A stretch of 64,000 nt of DNA, from positions 25,967,315 through 26,031,314 of the forward strand of contig NC_045141.1 in assembly GCF_008831285.2 (NCBI RefSeq), read 5' to 3'. The position numbers and the translations under genes are program-made. The notes below the pieces were generated by a model that worked only from the letters and a program-made list of their open reading frames with translations, searched no databases and was not told the origin of the DNA. Shown in pieces: positions 12,540-25,193 of this stretch. Source of the DNA: Nymphaea colorata. Taxonomy: Eukaryota; Streptophyta; Magnoliopsida; Nymphaeales; Nymphaeaceae. Each line of letters opens with the position of its first letter. The first letter of the stretch is position 1.

Positions 12540-15500
12540 TTAACACTTGAACCCATGGCAAACAGACAAGATGATTATGAGAATCAAGGCCACAATAATG
12601 CCCAAAACAATAAGCTTGATCTTCATGTTCTGAAACCACATCTTCCTTCTCATTTTGGTTCCTTGTGTCCGGAAATCCTGAGCCTGCACCATCATTAACA
12701 GTTAAACACATTCTACGTACTTCACAGACTATCAAGGAGAAATTTGTATGTTAGACCACAATATGCAGTTTAAATGATACTACTTGATAGAAAAGGTTTT
12801 AAACAGGAGACTACAAAACCTGTGATCGAAGATTCTCAGTCTTATCAACAAGAAGTTCAATCTTCTCACCACGGTCAAGAACCTGCACATACAAAAAAAC
12901 AAGGAGAAATTCACCACATTATCCTGTTTACCAAAGTGATATCTGCAGCTAAAGCATCCTATGGTTAAAAATTGAGTTCGAGTCTGGTCTGTTCTTTATT
13001 GATGTATATGTATTATCCATTTTTTATTTACCTACCAACGTGATACTATCTGCAGCTAAAGCTTCATATGCTTGATAAACTGAGTCTGGGTCCAATATAT
13101 TATTTATTGTTGCATACGTAGTAATCTATTTTTCATGAAGTAAGAACACTAACACCATAACACATTAAAATAGTAATACGTTGACTGTAATAGAACTAAC
13201 AAGTGATAGTAAGAACAAGCATTTCACAAAAAGTTTTCCCTTTGAAGGCAGCTTTCCTCTTTCAATCAGTATCTATTTACATAACTGTTCGAGAATACAT
13301 CAGGACAGAATAATTTGTTACCTTCTCAATGTTTTCCATCATCACACCTTTCACTTCCGAAACCTGAGCCTTCACTTTAGCAAGCTTGCTTACTTCATCT
13401 GCATGGTCGACGCAGTATTGCATGTGCTCCTTCAGTTTATGCCTACAACAGAATGGGGACAATAGGAAATCAACCGGAGTTAAGGGATGCATGGTGACCA
13501 CATGTGGTTAAGGGAAAATAACTACCCAAATTCTTTGTTGAGGCTATGTGCAACAGCAGTTGCAGCCTTTCCACCTCCATATCTCTTGTTGAAGTCGTCT
13601 TTCACGCGTTCCAGAAATGCAATGGGTACTTGTCTTCCAACAGACTCAACTGCGACTACACAAAAGGCTGCAATACCCAACAATGATGGAAATTACAAAA
13701 CACAATTGTTATTAAATTATAAATCACTTTTGGGAAAAATTTGAGGCACTGGTTCATTTTCCTCTAAAGTGGCTTAGCTATTGCTTTGGAATAACGAAGA
13801 CCGAATTTTAACAACTCTTAACAAAACAATGGCACAACTTGTCCAATCTTCCTAAGTGCTAGAGCAACTCCAACAAATTACAACAGGGCAGGGCCTACGA
13901 ACAGTTTTATTGATGCAAAACAGAAAAAGGTGACTCCATCTACAGACTACCTTAGAAGCATATCCTTATGAAAAACAAAAATAAAATATCCATGCTGCAG
14001 GGGATATGAACATAAAAAACAAAATCCTCCCAACGCTACAAGTCTTCTATTCCACCATTATAAGTTTCTGCAGTCTCCTAAAAATTGTTGAAAAACAGAC
14101 CTCTATCCCCTCGCAACAAGAGCCACTGGACTCAGGTTCAAAATCAAGTGCCAGAGAATGGTGCAAGTTGCAATAGCAAAAGGTCTCCAATACCTACAAC
14201 CTAAACTCTGCTTCTGACTGTTATCCAAAGACGTAAAAGCCTGAACCAACCCCTCAACGTTCAGAATCGACTCAAAACAACTCTTCACCATCACAAGTTA
14301 GCTCGGCCACATGGACTAGGCAGCGGAGGCTAGAGGTAACTCAGGAAGCAAGATATTATAAAAGTTTTAAAAAGCAAAATACATATTGAATCGAGTTTCC
14401 CCAATCCAGTGTTGTACATAACATAATATGCCACACAATACGCTCCATTATGTGATATAACCATGACAAAAAACACCATGTTATACCGTTGAAACTTGAA
14501 ACTAGCTTTAGCCATGTAATTATAGTATTATACCATACTGGATGTAACTTATAATACAGGATGTGTCAGACATCCCACCTTCAAAACACAAATTAAGGGG
14601 AAAAAAGGTGACAAAGAAAGATTTTGGACTTAAAGCTGCATAAATCCTTAACGCTAATATTAAGTTTGTCATGAAAAGGTACTTTATATTCTCAAAGTAA
14701 AAAAGTAAAACCAACAACCACAAATTAGGGATTTCATTGTTTCTCACATAAGAAATATGCCTATGCTCCAAAATTTTGACAAAAAGGAAATTGAGTTTCA
14801 TGGCCATTAACTTGTTTCAAGAATTCAAGGAGTAAATCATACAAGACAAAAACAACTGCCACAAATACCATTCCCGGGGTTTTAGAAAGTGAAGTTTTAA
14901 CCAGATACTAAACACATCTGTTTTCGTAAGGAAAAACTTGGGAACTAAAAAACTAAAAGATATAAAAAATTTTAACAGAAAGAACAAGAAAGAAAGAAAA
15001 ATACAAAGCCACCAGACCATGGTTCTTGATTTACAAGGAGAATGTAACACACGTGAAATAAAGTGTACGAGAATGTAGGAAACATGAAAGAACAACAAGA
15101 ACGATGACAAGAAAAAGCAATGGTAAGGTATGAAGTATGAACTAACCATTGTTATTTGTTACACAATTTTTTTTTTTCTCATGTTCATGCTTAATCAATC
15201 TACCTTGAAGTTATCGAAACCTGTCTTTGCTACAGTTTGATGTTCTTATCTCATATTTGTTTACCTGAAGGATGCCATCAACAAATTCAGCCACGATAAA
15301 GAATCAGCTAAAGAAATAGGTGCTTAATTCATGAAAACAAAAAATAAGGTTTTCTAATGAATCAAGAAAGAAATTCAGAGCATTCAATGAGAACAATAAC
15401 AAGCTTACATCCACTACACTTTAAGAAAAAAGGAAGCAGTATACTTCCCAGTCTCCTGCCCAAGGAAAACAGTTTAACTCGATAAATGAAACCATAAATC

Positions 15501-16207
15501 AAATCAATCCCCTACACTTTTTTTCTGATCCGTTTGCCATTTTTCTTGTTATAATCTCCAAAATCATAGATGAAACTTCAAAGAAACTAGTAACACGATC
15601 CAGTTAGCTTCAGCAAAAGAATATCCGCCTTAATCAAATCTAATGATTCCGCAATCTATCTCAGCAGGTAACTACGGCCAAATTCTAATGGATACCCCCG
15701 CCAATATTCTTCCGTCACGGCCAATAAATTTTTCCTTAACCCACGACAACGTCTGAAACCCTTTATAAATAAAATCCAACTGCAAAAGCAAATAAATCAA
15801 CACAAACAAGACAGATCGTCTCTGCACCCTAGTAAGCGCAAACCCCATGCAATTCTCCCAGTCGACAGAATGAGATCTCCTGTATTCCTAACATCTCCCG
15901 CCATAAGATCATCCAAGAAAATTCCCCAGACGTTAACCGATTCAAAGAAAAGAACAAGAAAAAGAAGAGAGAGAAAAAACAGAGCGAGGAGCGAAGAGAC
16001 GGAGATCAAAGACGCACTGAATCCATTTTCGGCGAGGTAATTGAAGGTGTGATTGTCGCAGTTGTAGGTGAACTTGTTGTTGGAGGCGGGAAGCTTCTGG
16101 AGGCATTGAGACGCGATCGCCGTGAAGTTGCCGGAGAACTCCGTGTACTCCGCGAGGATGACGGTCCCGCGAGCCACGAAACTGTAGATCAAGGATTGCT
16201 GACCCAT
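12540..16207 (-). CDS. VAMP72: VAMP72-family vesicle R-SNARE (VAMP721/722-like)
   Basis: Five exons join in phase: 16018-16207, 13526-13667, 13322-13442, 12820-12882 and 12540-12683 (stop TAA), giving 219 aa, the usual VAMP721 length. Residues 1 to about 120 are the longin domain, starting [20 protein letters not shown] and containing [17 protein letters not shown] and [13 protein letters not shown]. The SNARE motif follows ([20 protein letters not shown]) with the central-layer Arg at 155. After the basic [13 protein letters not shown] comes one C-terminal transmembrane helix (about 195-214) and a short lumenal tail HGFKC. These R-SNAREs drive fusion of secretory vesicles with the plasma membrane and cell plate, pairing with SYP121/SYP111-type syntaxins. 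Intron 1 is about 2.35 kb, much longer than the others, and holds no recognisable gene. The exact paralogue within VAMP72 is not settled. Confidence 0.96.
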
Positions 16208-16260
16208 CTCGGCGGCAAATCGAAGATCAGAAAACCCCTAATCTTACAGCGAGAGATCGG

Positions 16261-16271
16261 TTAGGGTTTTT
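16261..16271 (-). promoter_or_regulatory. telobox (AAACCCTAA) upstream of VAMP72
   Basis: On the minus strand the sequence reads AAAAACCCTAA, about 54 bases before the VAMP72 ATG, inside the probable 5'UTR or core promoter. Teloboxes near the start site are common in broadly expressed plant genes. Function here is inferred. Confidence 0.35.
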
Positions 16272-17175
16272 CCTCTCTTCTTCTTTTACCCGTTTTCTCT
16301 TTCCCCCGGGGACGTCCTCTCGCACCGGGCGAGAGAAAAGAGAGGCGCTGAGAAGGAACACGAAGAGCGGAAAATGGGAAATGTTCTCCTTTTCCGGTCT
16401 GTTTGGTTTTAAAGGAAAACGTGGAAAGTAGTCTTGCCACCCCAAAAAGGAGGGCAAAATTACATAAACGCCCCATCGGTCAATGACCGGAAAAGGCTTT
16501 TTCAGCTCACCGCCACTGCGGGACACGACGTTTTGCTGTAATTTTTATTTTTTTAAATATAATACAAATTTTTGTTTAAGTAAATTGCTGTAATTATGAA
16601 AAAACCATTAATTTTTAGTATAAAATCACAAGGTAGCTATTCTTACGACAAAAACATCTCTTTTTTTTTATGGGAATTACTTTATCATTTTATATCGACA
16701 ACAAAAGATTGAGCACATACATGCTAACTTTAAAAAATTGAACGGTAGTTTATTATTTATTAAACATTATTAATCTGTCTGTACCTTACTTAGTACGATG
16801 TTATGGCTTCTTTTTATGAACTTAAACATAGAAAATTATGTTTAGAGAAGTTGATTTTTTAAAATAACAAAAATGGCAGGTTTGAAAGCAAAGAACATGT
16901 TCCCATCAGCAATATCTGAACCCGTTGGTCTATTAAAAAATGCAACAACGATCGGATCTTGCTTTCCGGCCATGTCGGAGGAATGTCCGGCTACGTGAAC
17001 CCTTTACCACATTCTGCTAGAGATCTTATAATAACAATAATAAAATAACACCAGTCAGCGGCGCTTGGTTGTTTGTCATAAAAGCAATGAAACAAACAAG
17101 GGAATTTGAATGTTTCCAGCCTCCCAAGTTAATTAAGAGCTTTCTTTGACAAGGTCCATTGACCAAACAAGCAAC

Positions 17176-17180
<5 letters not shown>

Positions 17181-17226
<46 letters not shown>
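17181..17226. repeat. (TA)23 microsatellite
   Basis: An uninterrupted run of TA of about 46 bases. Confidence 0.97.
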
Positions 17227-17229
<3 letters not shown>

Positions 17230-17272
17230 TTTAAAAAACAACTTAGATATAAAGTGAGAGAGGGTCTCAGAT

Positions 17273-17289
17273 CCGTCCGTCCGTCCGTC
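17273..17289. repeat. (CCGT)n tetranucleotide repeat
   Basis: About four CCGT/GTCC units in tandem, shortly after the TA run. Confidence 0.85.
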
Positions 17290-19509
17290 TAAAGTCTGAC
17301 GGCCTCCTTTTATTTTTTAACCAAAAAAGTGCTGTTCGTTAAACGATGGGTCCCACATAGGTGAGCCTCGGTGACCGAAAACGGAGGGAGGATTTAGTAA
17401 TTTTGTTCCATTTCTGTGAAATTTTTCCCTAGGAAAAATATTCCCAGGAAATGGCCACCAGCTAGAACCAGAGGGGAGACGGGCGATTGTCTTTCTCACT
17501 TATAGCGACGACCGCTGCGGGTGGGAGAAACTGGGTTGGGTTTATTTTCGGTAGTAAGTCCCTCTCTTTAAAATATATTGCAAAGTAGCACACATTTCGT
17601 ATACACTCGCTTTTTTTGGTTTTTACTTTTCGCCCCTTACCCTTTGCAAAGCAATCTCCCAAGTTAACATCCGCCAACTACCTTCTTCGTTCGTACGAAC
17701 TGTTGATCTACATTTATGAAAAAAGAGGAGCGTTTTATGAAAGGTCAAAGGTGGATGAACAAAAAAAAAACCACACGTTATTTACTTAAGTTTTCTATTT
17801 CAAAAAAAAAAGAAAGGCAAAAAAAAAAGCAGGGTAAAACCATAAATTTTTCATGAGCAAAGTCGAATTAAAGTTTTTATATCATATCATTTTTTAAAAT
17901 TTTTATACAGAACAATAAAAAAAAAACTTTTTTTGAGGACGGCTTGTGGATAATACAGAAATTAAACTTTTAGAAAAACTCATTTCTCGTCTATGGAAGG
18001 ACTTCGCCTCGTGTACGTAGAATGGAAAACTCAAATATCAAACAAAGCTTCAACGATTCTTTTCACTGTTTTCAATATTTGATGTACATTTTTTCTTAGT
18101 AAATTTGTGTATCTTGCAATGATACATACGTCACTATGTTATCATATATGTTATTTTAAGTGTACGAATATGTAAACATATCTGTATTATGCGTTTTCAT
18201 CGATTTTTTGGGCTCCTTTCGATTTAAGTGCTTCTCACGTCTATTTCATATATTTCCCATGACTATCGTATAGCCGTGTCTGCAAGTCATAAAAGAAAGA
18301 CGCGTGCACTTCCTTTCATATTGAAGGAGGGTCTTTTTCACATGAAATCGTTGGAAAATACCTCCTTAGAGTAGGTAGCATTCTCTAATTTAAAGAACCG
18401 AAACACAAGATATTTCATCAACCAATCTTCAACATGTCATTTCGCTTCAAATTGGCCTTCGGGTATGATCGTATAACTCTTTTCTAGAAACTAGCTTTCT
18501 TTTGTTGCATTTAGTTTTTAATGTCTCACAAGATTTTGCATTCTTAGAAAGTTGTTCGATTCAATTGGAATATCCGAAAGATATCTATACAAATATCTTA
18601 AATAACTACTTTTGAGTTTCAACTTTAAGTTGGAAGGATCATCATGATTGGATCCAAATCCAGCAGTATTATTCGGTTTGCAACGGGGGATTGTAGGTCA
18701 ACAAACATGGCTTGCATCCACGTTGCAATATAAGTTTGTCACATTTGAGACTTATATTATAGATTCATTTCTTCTTTTGTTTTTCAAGGTTCTGTAGGTG
18801 ATTTCACAGAAATACGAATAGATATAGTAAATTTAGTTTTGAGAGCCTAGTTTTAAATGGTTTTGTAAAGGCCAATCATGAGTTCATTAACAATTAAAAA
18901 AATACATTTATCAACTGCCCATAAATAAGAAAATGGAGAAAAAACATTTGTCTTTTAGTTGGTGAAAGTTGTTCAGAAGAGAACCGATGATGATGAAAGC
19001 CAGTTCTACTAAATCGGGTCAATTAAGTTCACTGGTGGAATGTTGTTCATCATCAAGTAAAATTACTTGAAGCCTTCAACTTCAACATGAAAGCATGAAG
19101 GCTCAGTCATTGTTGAAGCCCAGATAGGCTATAGCTACAAAGCGAAAATGGTGAAGAAGAAGATTTCCAGCAGTAAACAAGAGGCAATGGTACCCGGAGA
19201 AGGCCCAAACAGGGGATAGTGAATATGTGGAATGGAAAGGTCTTTAAATATTCTGCTGATCTCGAAGTTTTGAATCTCTGTAGACCAGAAAAGAAACTCT
19301 CGCGGTTCAGTAGAGGACTTTGCTTTCTTAGAATTTCTCATGGCAGATGCGCTATAGCATGTTCTAGTCAGGTGGCAGAATTATACTACAGTGAGTGACT
19401 TCACTTGTTTTTAGACGCTTTGGTGCTTCCGACCCATTAGAATAGAGATTCTGCAACTCATCAACTCCTTTGGCTTGTACCAACAATAGACCATGAACTG
19501 CTTATCAGA

Positions 19510-20140
19510 TCATCTATACATAGAACTAAACTGTTGAAGCCCATTCGATAAGACTCCTTCTGCTTCTTTTCTTAGCCAGGATAACGCTCTTTGGACATTA
19601 TTGTAGAAAACCGAGCAAATTCGTCGACGTTGCCGTCGTCCCGCTGATAATGACGACGACGACGATGGTGATGATGATAATGAAGAAGGAGGTGAATCGG
19701 TCAGCCATTGCAAGTCGTTTAACCAAAACTCATGAATAAATTGCCCAAGTAATTGCTGTTCCCAATCTGAGCATGTTCTTTTGAGATCAAGAAGGGACTT
19801 GTTTAGCTTTAGTTTGTCAAAGGCTAAATTAATGAACAAGGTTGGCTGAACAGAAACAGGTCAAAAGTTCTAATTGGTTGACGGGAATTCCCAAAGGCTT
19901 GCTTGGTTCGTTTGTTTTCCGTGCGTCAACAGTATGAACTTCCTGTAGAAATGGAGGGCAGTCATCTCTTTCCTGGAAACCTGTTCTTTTCATGTGAAGA
20001 AAATCCACATATTTGCAAGAGTCGTTCCTCATTAACCAAGTGCGTGTTTCCGTGAAAGACAGGATGTTTCTTAATCTTTGTTGACGAATTTTCCTTGGCG
20101 AGAGACTTGTAGGCGAAGAAGAACATAGATTTCCCTGCAA
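19510..20140 (-). other. unassigned minus-strand coding candidate
   Basis: Two overlapping minus-strand frames (19829-20140 and 19510-19839) are relatively long for this AT-rich region. The first starts MQGNLCSSSPTSLSPRKIRQ and is basic. The second has CSDWEQQLLGQFIHEFWLND, a Ser-rich run with GRRQRRR, then a helix-like NNVQRALSWLRKEAEGVL. A pyrimidine-rich acceptor (tgtttctgttcag) precedes the second frame near 19844, but I found no donor in the first frame with matching phase. No family was recognised. It may be two exons, a pseudogene, or chance. Confidence 0.2.
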
Positions 20141-23100
20141 GTTATAATTGAAAAAATGTGCCTAATTTATTTGAATTTTGGCACTTCCACTTGTTGGCAA
20201 TTGTCAAATTAAAAGACTTGTGACTCAGTCGTCAAAGTATGGCATTGTAGAGCAATACTTACGCCCTTTTTCATCATTTACAATTCGAATTTCAAACACT
20301 CTAGCCGTAACCCGAGACTTCAATTTAAAAAAAAAAAAAAGTATGATATATCTACTTATTGCGTCAAATCCAAAGGAATCCTCCTCAGATGAATATGATC
20401 CGAATAATTTAGCTTTGGACTTATTTTGAGCCCTTTCATGTAATCTCTCATTCTATTAAATTTTTTACCAAAATAAAGAACGAAAACTACTTTTGACTAT
20501 TAAAGAATGAAATAGTGACCAATGTTGTTGAAGTCGACCCGCCATTCAAATGTAATCGGTGGCAAACCCGTCTAATTTTTCGCCGATTTAAGAGTGCCAC
20601 ATGTTGAGTACTAATTAGTTTTAAAATATATTTTAGGTTTTTCATTTTTCAATTATTTTTGTAATTTTCTAATGGCCTTTTAATTGTTTTTTGATGATTA
20701 ATTACAACTCATTCAAATTCGGCCGCCTCGCGCATTCAGTTCACAAATGACAAAGCAATCTTGATAACACTGATAATGACTATTAACATATGTTAAGCAG
20801 TTTTTCAAGTTAATCCAATATTGCGAAAAATAAAGTAATTTCTGAGACAAGTAAAGTTTTGGTGATTACGGAAACACACTTAAGGCCGTTCAGATGATAT
20901 TATTTTAAAATATAATAGTTTTTTCATTTTGATTAGAAAGAGTTGGCAGTCATCCTCTTTAAATGTCACTACAAGAAAACAGTGGCCGCTGCATTCACCG
21001 TTGTTATTACCCTTAATTCAGCTTTTTGAGGTGAAATCTATAGCGGTGCTTTTACTCACCGGTATAGATGTTCAAAGCTCCAAACGTCATCAGCGTCTGC
21101 AGCAAGTTTGTGAAAGTTAGCATTCAGCTAATCCGAAGCATAGAGAAACAAATCAATGTTTTGGATTAAAAATGACTAAGTAATGTTCGGAGAAGCACGT
21201 ACTAAAAGAAGAATAAGCAAACCTTCTACTTAGCACCAAAAAAAAAAAACTTCATTAAGAAAAAAAAAGATAAAGTACCATAAGGATGCAGCTTTTCAAT
21301 GCAAATCGGATCAATAATACATTAAGAAGAAGAAAAAAAGGAAGAAACTTTGAGTGTGTGTGTGTGTGTGTATAATACAATTGGCATATAAAAACGTTAT
21401 ATAGTTTGGAACCTTGGGTTAGCTTTCACTAGAAATTGTGAATGATCAGCATAAAGAATGCACTGTAATATTTCCTTCATAGTGTCTGCTCGTAGACCAC
21501 CCTTTACCTTTTAAACAGTATGATCGCATTTTGTCTTGATAAACACCATTGAGGAAGACCTTTCTTAGCCAAAACTTTAGGGTCTTCGAAATAAAAAAGA
21601 AATATTGGTTTGCTTGTGGCTTTTTGTGTTTGGGCAGGGTGGGCTGCAGTATGGTCGAGCTACGCCACAAGGGTTTAAGCGACTAAACCTCTTGCACCAG
21701 GTGCCACATTCCATTATAATAGTATCCATGCATTCTTGAAGGACAAGAATTCCACGGTCATCATGGTGCTGCATGCTCTTCTCTATCACTGAATCATCTA
21801 CGGCACCGAAAGAGTGACGAAGAAATCTCGAAACTCATAGAACCGAAAATTCGATCATTTGTTCTTGTTTGCGCCTTTTTCTTTTTTGGTATGTGCTCGT
21901 TGATGTGTTAATTAAGGTATTAATTGCCTCTTGCTGCTGTAATGTACAGTTGGATGAGAATCAAGTTCTCACAAAGCCATGCATGTAAGCAAAATTGACA
22001 TGAGTCTGAGATAGCTGCCCATTTGGAAACATCAGTCGTTCTTTCTCTGTTTTCTTGACTATTAAAATTGGTTATATGGGGCACGGGTATGATTTCCCCT
22101 ATTTCAATCACCCAGATTAAATCCCTATACTTTGTTCAATTCTAGTTGATCCAAATATATATTATGTTAAGTATCTTGTTACGACGACTTGAAGCCTGTC
22201 TGGTTTCGATAGGATTAAATTATGCAGGAAATGAATGAGAACAGGTTTTTAAATTAGGAGGATTTGGGTTTGTTCTAGCATTGAACCAGAACCGGTACTG
22301 CAGGCAAACAGATGCATTCAATGTGAATTTAAATCTGAATATCAAATTGCTCATATATATGTTGGGCTTTTGTATCTAGTAATGCGCCGCGTCAGATCCA
22401 GGTAATCAGATGAGATCCATTTTAACTCTATGTCTTTAATCCAATCTGGCATGCATATGGTCTGTGATCTAGACTTGGCATTTTACTTGAAAAAAGACAA
22501 ATTAAGTAAAAGAATACTCGACTCAGGCTTAGATCGATGGCAACTCAGTGCCTTGCATTAATTAGTTTAGAGGGTGTTGGGATCCCAAACGGGAGTCCTT
22601 CAATCTTGAAAGTACTGAAGCCAGGAAACTTAATTAGTCTCAAAACTTCCTGTTTAACTTTAACCATGTTTAAGGGGAATCATGCATTTTGCATCTTGTT
22701 AGATGGAAAAGGTCGTTCTTTCGTCAATTTAACATTTGATTCGTGCTTGCCACCAAACTTATATAGTTTCTTTAAACTCGTCTCTCAAAAACCAATGAAC
22801 AGAGACACCAAATCATCACCACCATCATAGCCATCATCTTCAATATTATTTATGACAATGCCGCTGCTTCTTATGACGACGATTACGATTGCTTAGCGAC
22901 TCCAAGTCGTCTTCTGTGAAGCGTTTTAAAAGTGGGGAGGGGAGAAATGATGTTTCAAGCGAAAAATGATCGGTGATCTCTTCAATCCATGCTGCAAATA
23001 TGGTGATCGATCTCTGCCTGGCATAACAGATGCATTTGCATACTTCCAACTTCCAAAGCACGCGTACGTGAGAGTCAGCACCACCTTCATGGTGCCCTCA

Positions 23101-24139
23101 TCACATAATTCACAGTTCAGACCACACAATGGCTCATTCTTCAATGACCCAAAGGCAGTAAATGAATCTCCATGATCACGGTTTGGTCTATGAGGAGTCA
23201 GATCTAAGGGGTTTGAGTGATTCCCCCAGATTGGCCTTTTTCACCAGCCTTTCATAAAAATCCAGAGGATCGTTCAACATCACCACGCCAAAAAGATTGT
23301 CAATGTTGGGGACTTGATTTTGTGGGACCCCAGAGACCACAGATTTGGTCTTCTTGTGAACCTCTCACAGATTTGAGTCACACTGAAGCGTATGTTTCCC
23401 CATGTACCAACAGACGATGAAGAGAGTGGGGAGTGCTTGTCTGCTTCCTCCCTCCATTGGAGGGAATCCAAGGGGCACCCTCCCCCACTGGAGGTGGAAA
23501 TTCTCATCAACTTTTTGGCCCAAGGCCCTTTTAGCCCATGATCTCTGATATAGTAACTCATATTTTTGAATTTCTTCTGTGTGTTACAGTATATATCCAT
23601 GAAAAATGTCAACTACCACATGTACTCTGGCTCATGTCTATCAGCTGCTTGAGAAATACGATGCTTTTGAGTCTATGATCATCTTGGTTTCTGGAATCAA
23701 ACAGGTCACAGACAGTGAACAGTGAACCGAAAGGACCATGCACATGCCCTCCCCATTAAATGAAATGCACTTTCCTATTGCCCCCATATGACAATACGGC
23801 TTATATGTGATATATATATATATATATGTATATGCATGTGCATTCAGATCGACTGGAAGGGACCCCACGCTGCAGTGCCAGTTTGGGCTCGTGCAGTAGG
23901 CCCCACAGCTGCATCTGCTTGATCCTTGCTGCTGTCTTTTATTTTGGCTTTCATTTCTGTGAAATATTATTAGTCAAGTGGGGTTGCCAGTTCTTCCATC
24001 GATGCACAAGTTTGAAAAGAATTGCTCGATGCTGTAGGCCTGTGGATAATAAAAAGTAGACAACGATTGGTTGTTTTCTGATTTTTTCTGAAGGGTTAAA
24101 AAGGTTCATTCAGATCTGTAAGTTTCAATCTCTTTTTCT

Positions 24140-24171
24140 CCTTAAATGCAAGCTTCCTTAAATGCAAGCTT
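24140..24171. repeat. 16-bp perfect tandem duplication
   Basis: CCTTAAATGCAAGCTT occurs twice back to back (24140-24155 and 24156-24171) without mismatch. Confidence 0.95.
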
Positions 24172-24872
24172 GATTCAGTGCTTGATGAAAGTATTTTTGG
24201 AGCTTAGTGGAACGGAATTTTCGGTTGGGAGAGAGCGTCGGTAAATAATTGCTTTTTTTTTCAGTTCTCTGTGGACGGCAGAGGGCTCGTGACAGGCATG
24301 TCTGGGTGACATTTGAAAATCATGATGGCTTCTGGGAGGAGCACTACATCTTACAACATCAATCTTACAAAGATCAAATGGAAAATTTCAGCTCTTTGAT
24401 AGTGTATAGAGTACTTTCTTCAATTTCTGTTTCTATGAAGTTCACCATTTTAGGTGTCCGAATGCTATCAAAACATGGCAACCTTATCAGTAGTTCTGAG
24501 AAACTGCTACTGGTGTGTAATTTTTCTTTTTGCTTCCCAGCAGAAAGGTAGATACGTCACCAAATTTTCTAGTGTCAAAATTGGATAGAGATTGCTTTCG
24601 ATTATGCATATTCAATAATTTGGATGATGTTGATTCATGCTTGAAGTTCATATTTTTATAAACAGAAATTTCTGTTAGCAAGGAAATTGAACTAGTCTGC
24701 GCATTGAAATGAAAAAAATTATATATGATTACTTTGTCGGAGCTGGATGTACAGACGGCCCTGTACATCTCGGGGAGAAAGACGAAGAAGGATAGAAGTT
24801 TTTTTTTCACGAAACCCATGAACGAACGCAATTTAGAGAGAAAGAAAGAGAAGAATTGACATTTGTTTATAA

Positions 24873-25193
24873 CTGCCCACATCGTATTATTGACATTTGA
24901 CCTTCCTCAAGCAAATGCACTATTAGAAATAAGTAGATATAGTGTTACCTTGATGTGAGCACTGGGTTTTCATTCTGATCTCATCTTCTCTAATGATTGT
25001 GTGTTTGTGTGTGTGGGAGAGAGAGAGATCACCGACAAAGAGAGAGAGAGAGAGAGATTTTCATCTGTTGTACTGCCCTCATCAACTTGTTGACACTTTA
25101 TCTTCCTCAGACACACTATACAGGAAACTGGTAGCTACAGTGTTACATTGATGTGCGCACTTGGTTTTCATTCTCTCGTCTTTTCTAATTATT
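24873..25193. repeat. diverged tandem duplication, period about 200 bp
   Basis: Two related segments, about 24873-24998 and 25072-25193, share the order ACTGCCC.CATC, TTGACA, CTTCCTCA, CACTAT, AGTGTTAC.TTGATGTG.GCAC, GGTTTTCATTCT and TCTAAT.ATTG. GA/TG microsatellites lie between them. No coding content was recognised. Confidence 0.85.

Larger units (their letters stand above)
16530..19500. other. AT-rich intergenic region upstream of VAMP72
   Basis: No recognisable gene. It contains a long TA microsatellite (17181-17226), a GTCC tetranucleotide run (17273-17289), many A/T homopolymers, and a minus-strand frame at 19135-19341 that I could not assign. Confidence 0.55.

Noticed and set aside
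22537-22830. 97-residue plus-strand frame MATQCLALISLEGVGIPNGS
   Set aside because: It has an ATG and is open, but no motif, no neighbour exon and no family; left as chance.
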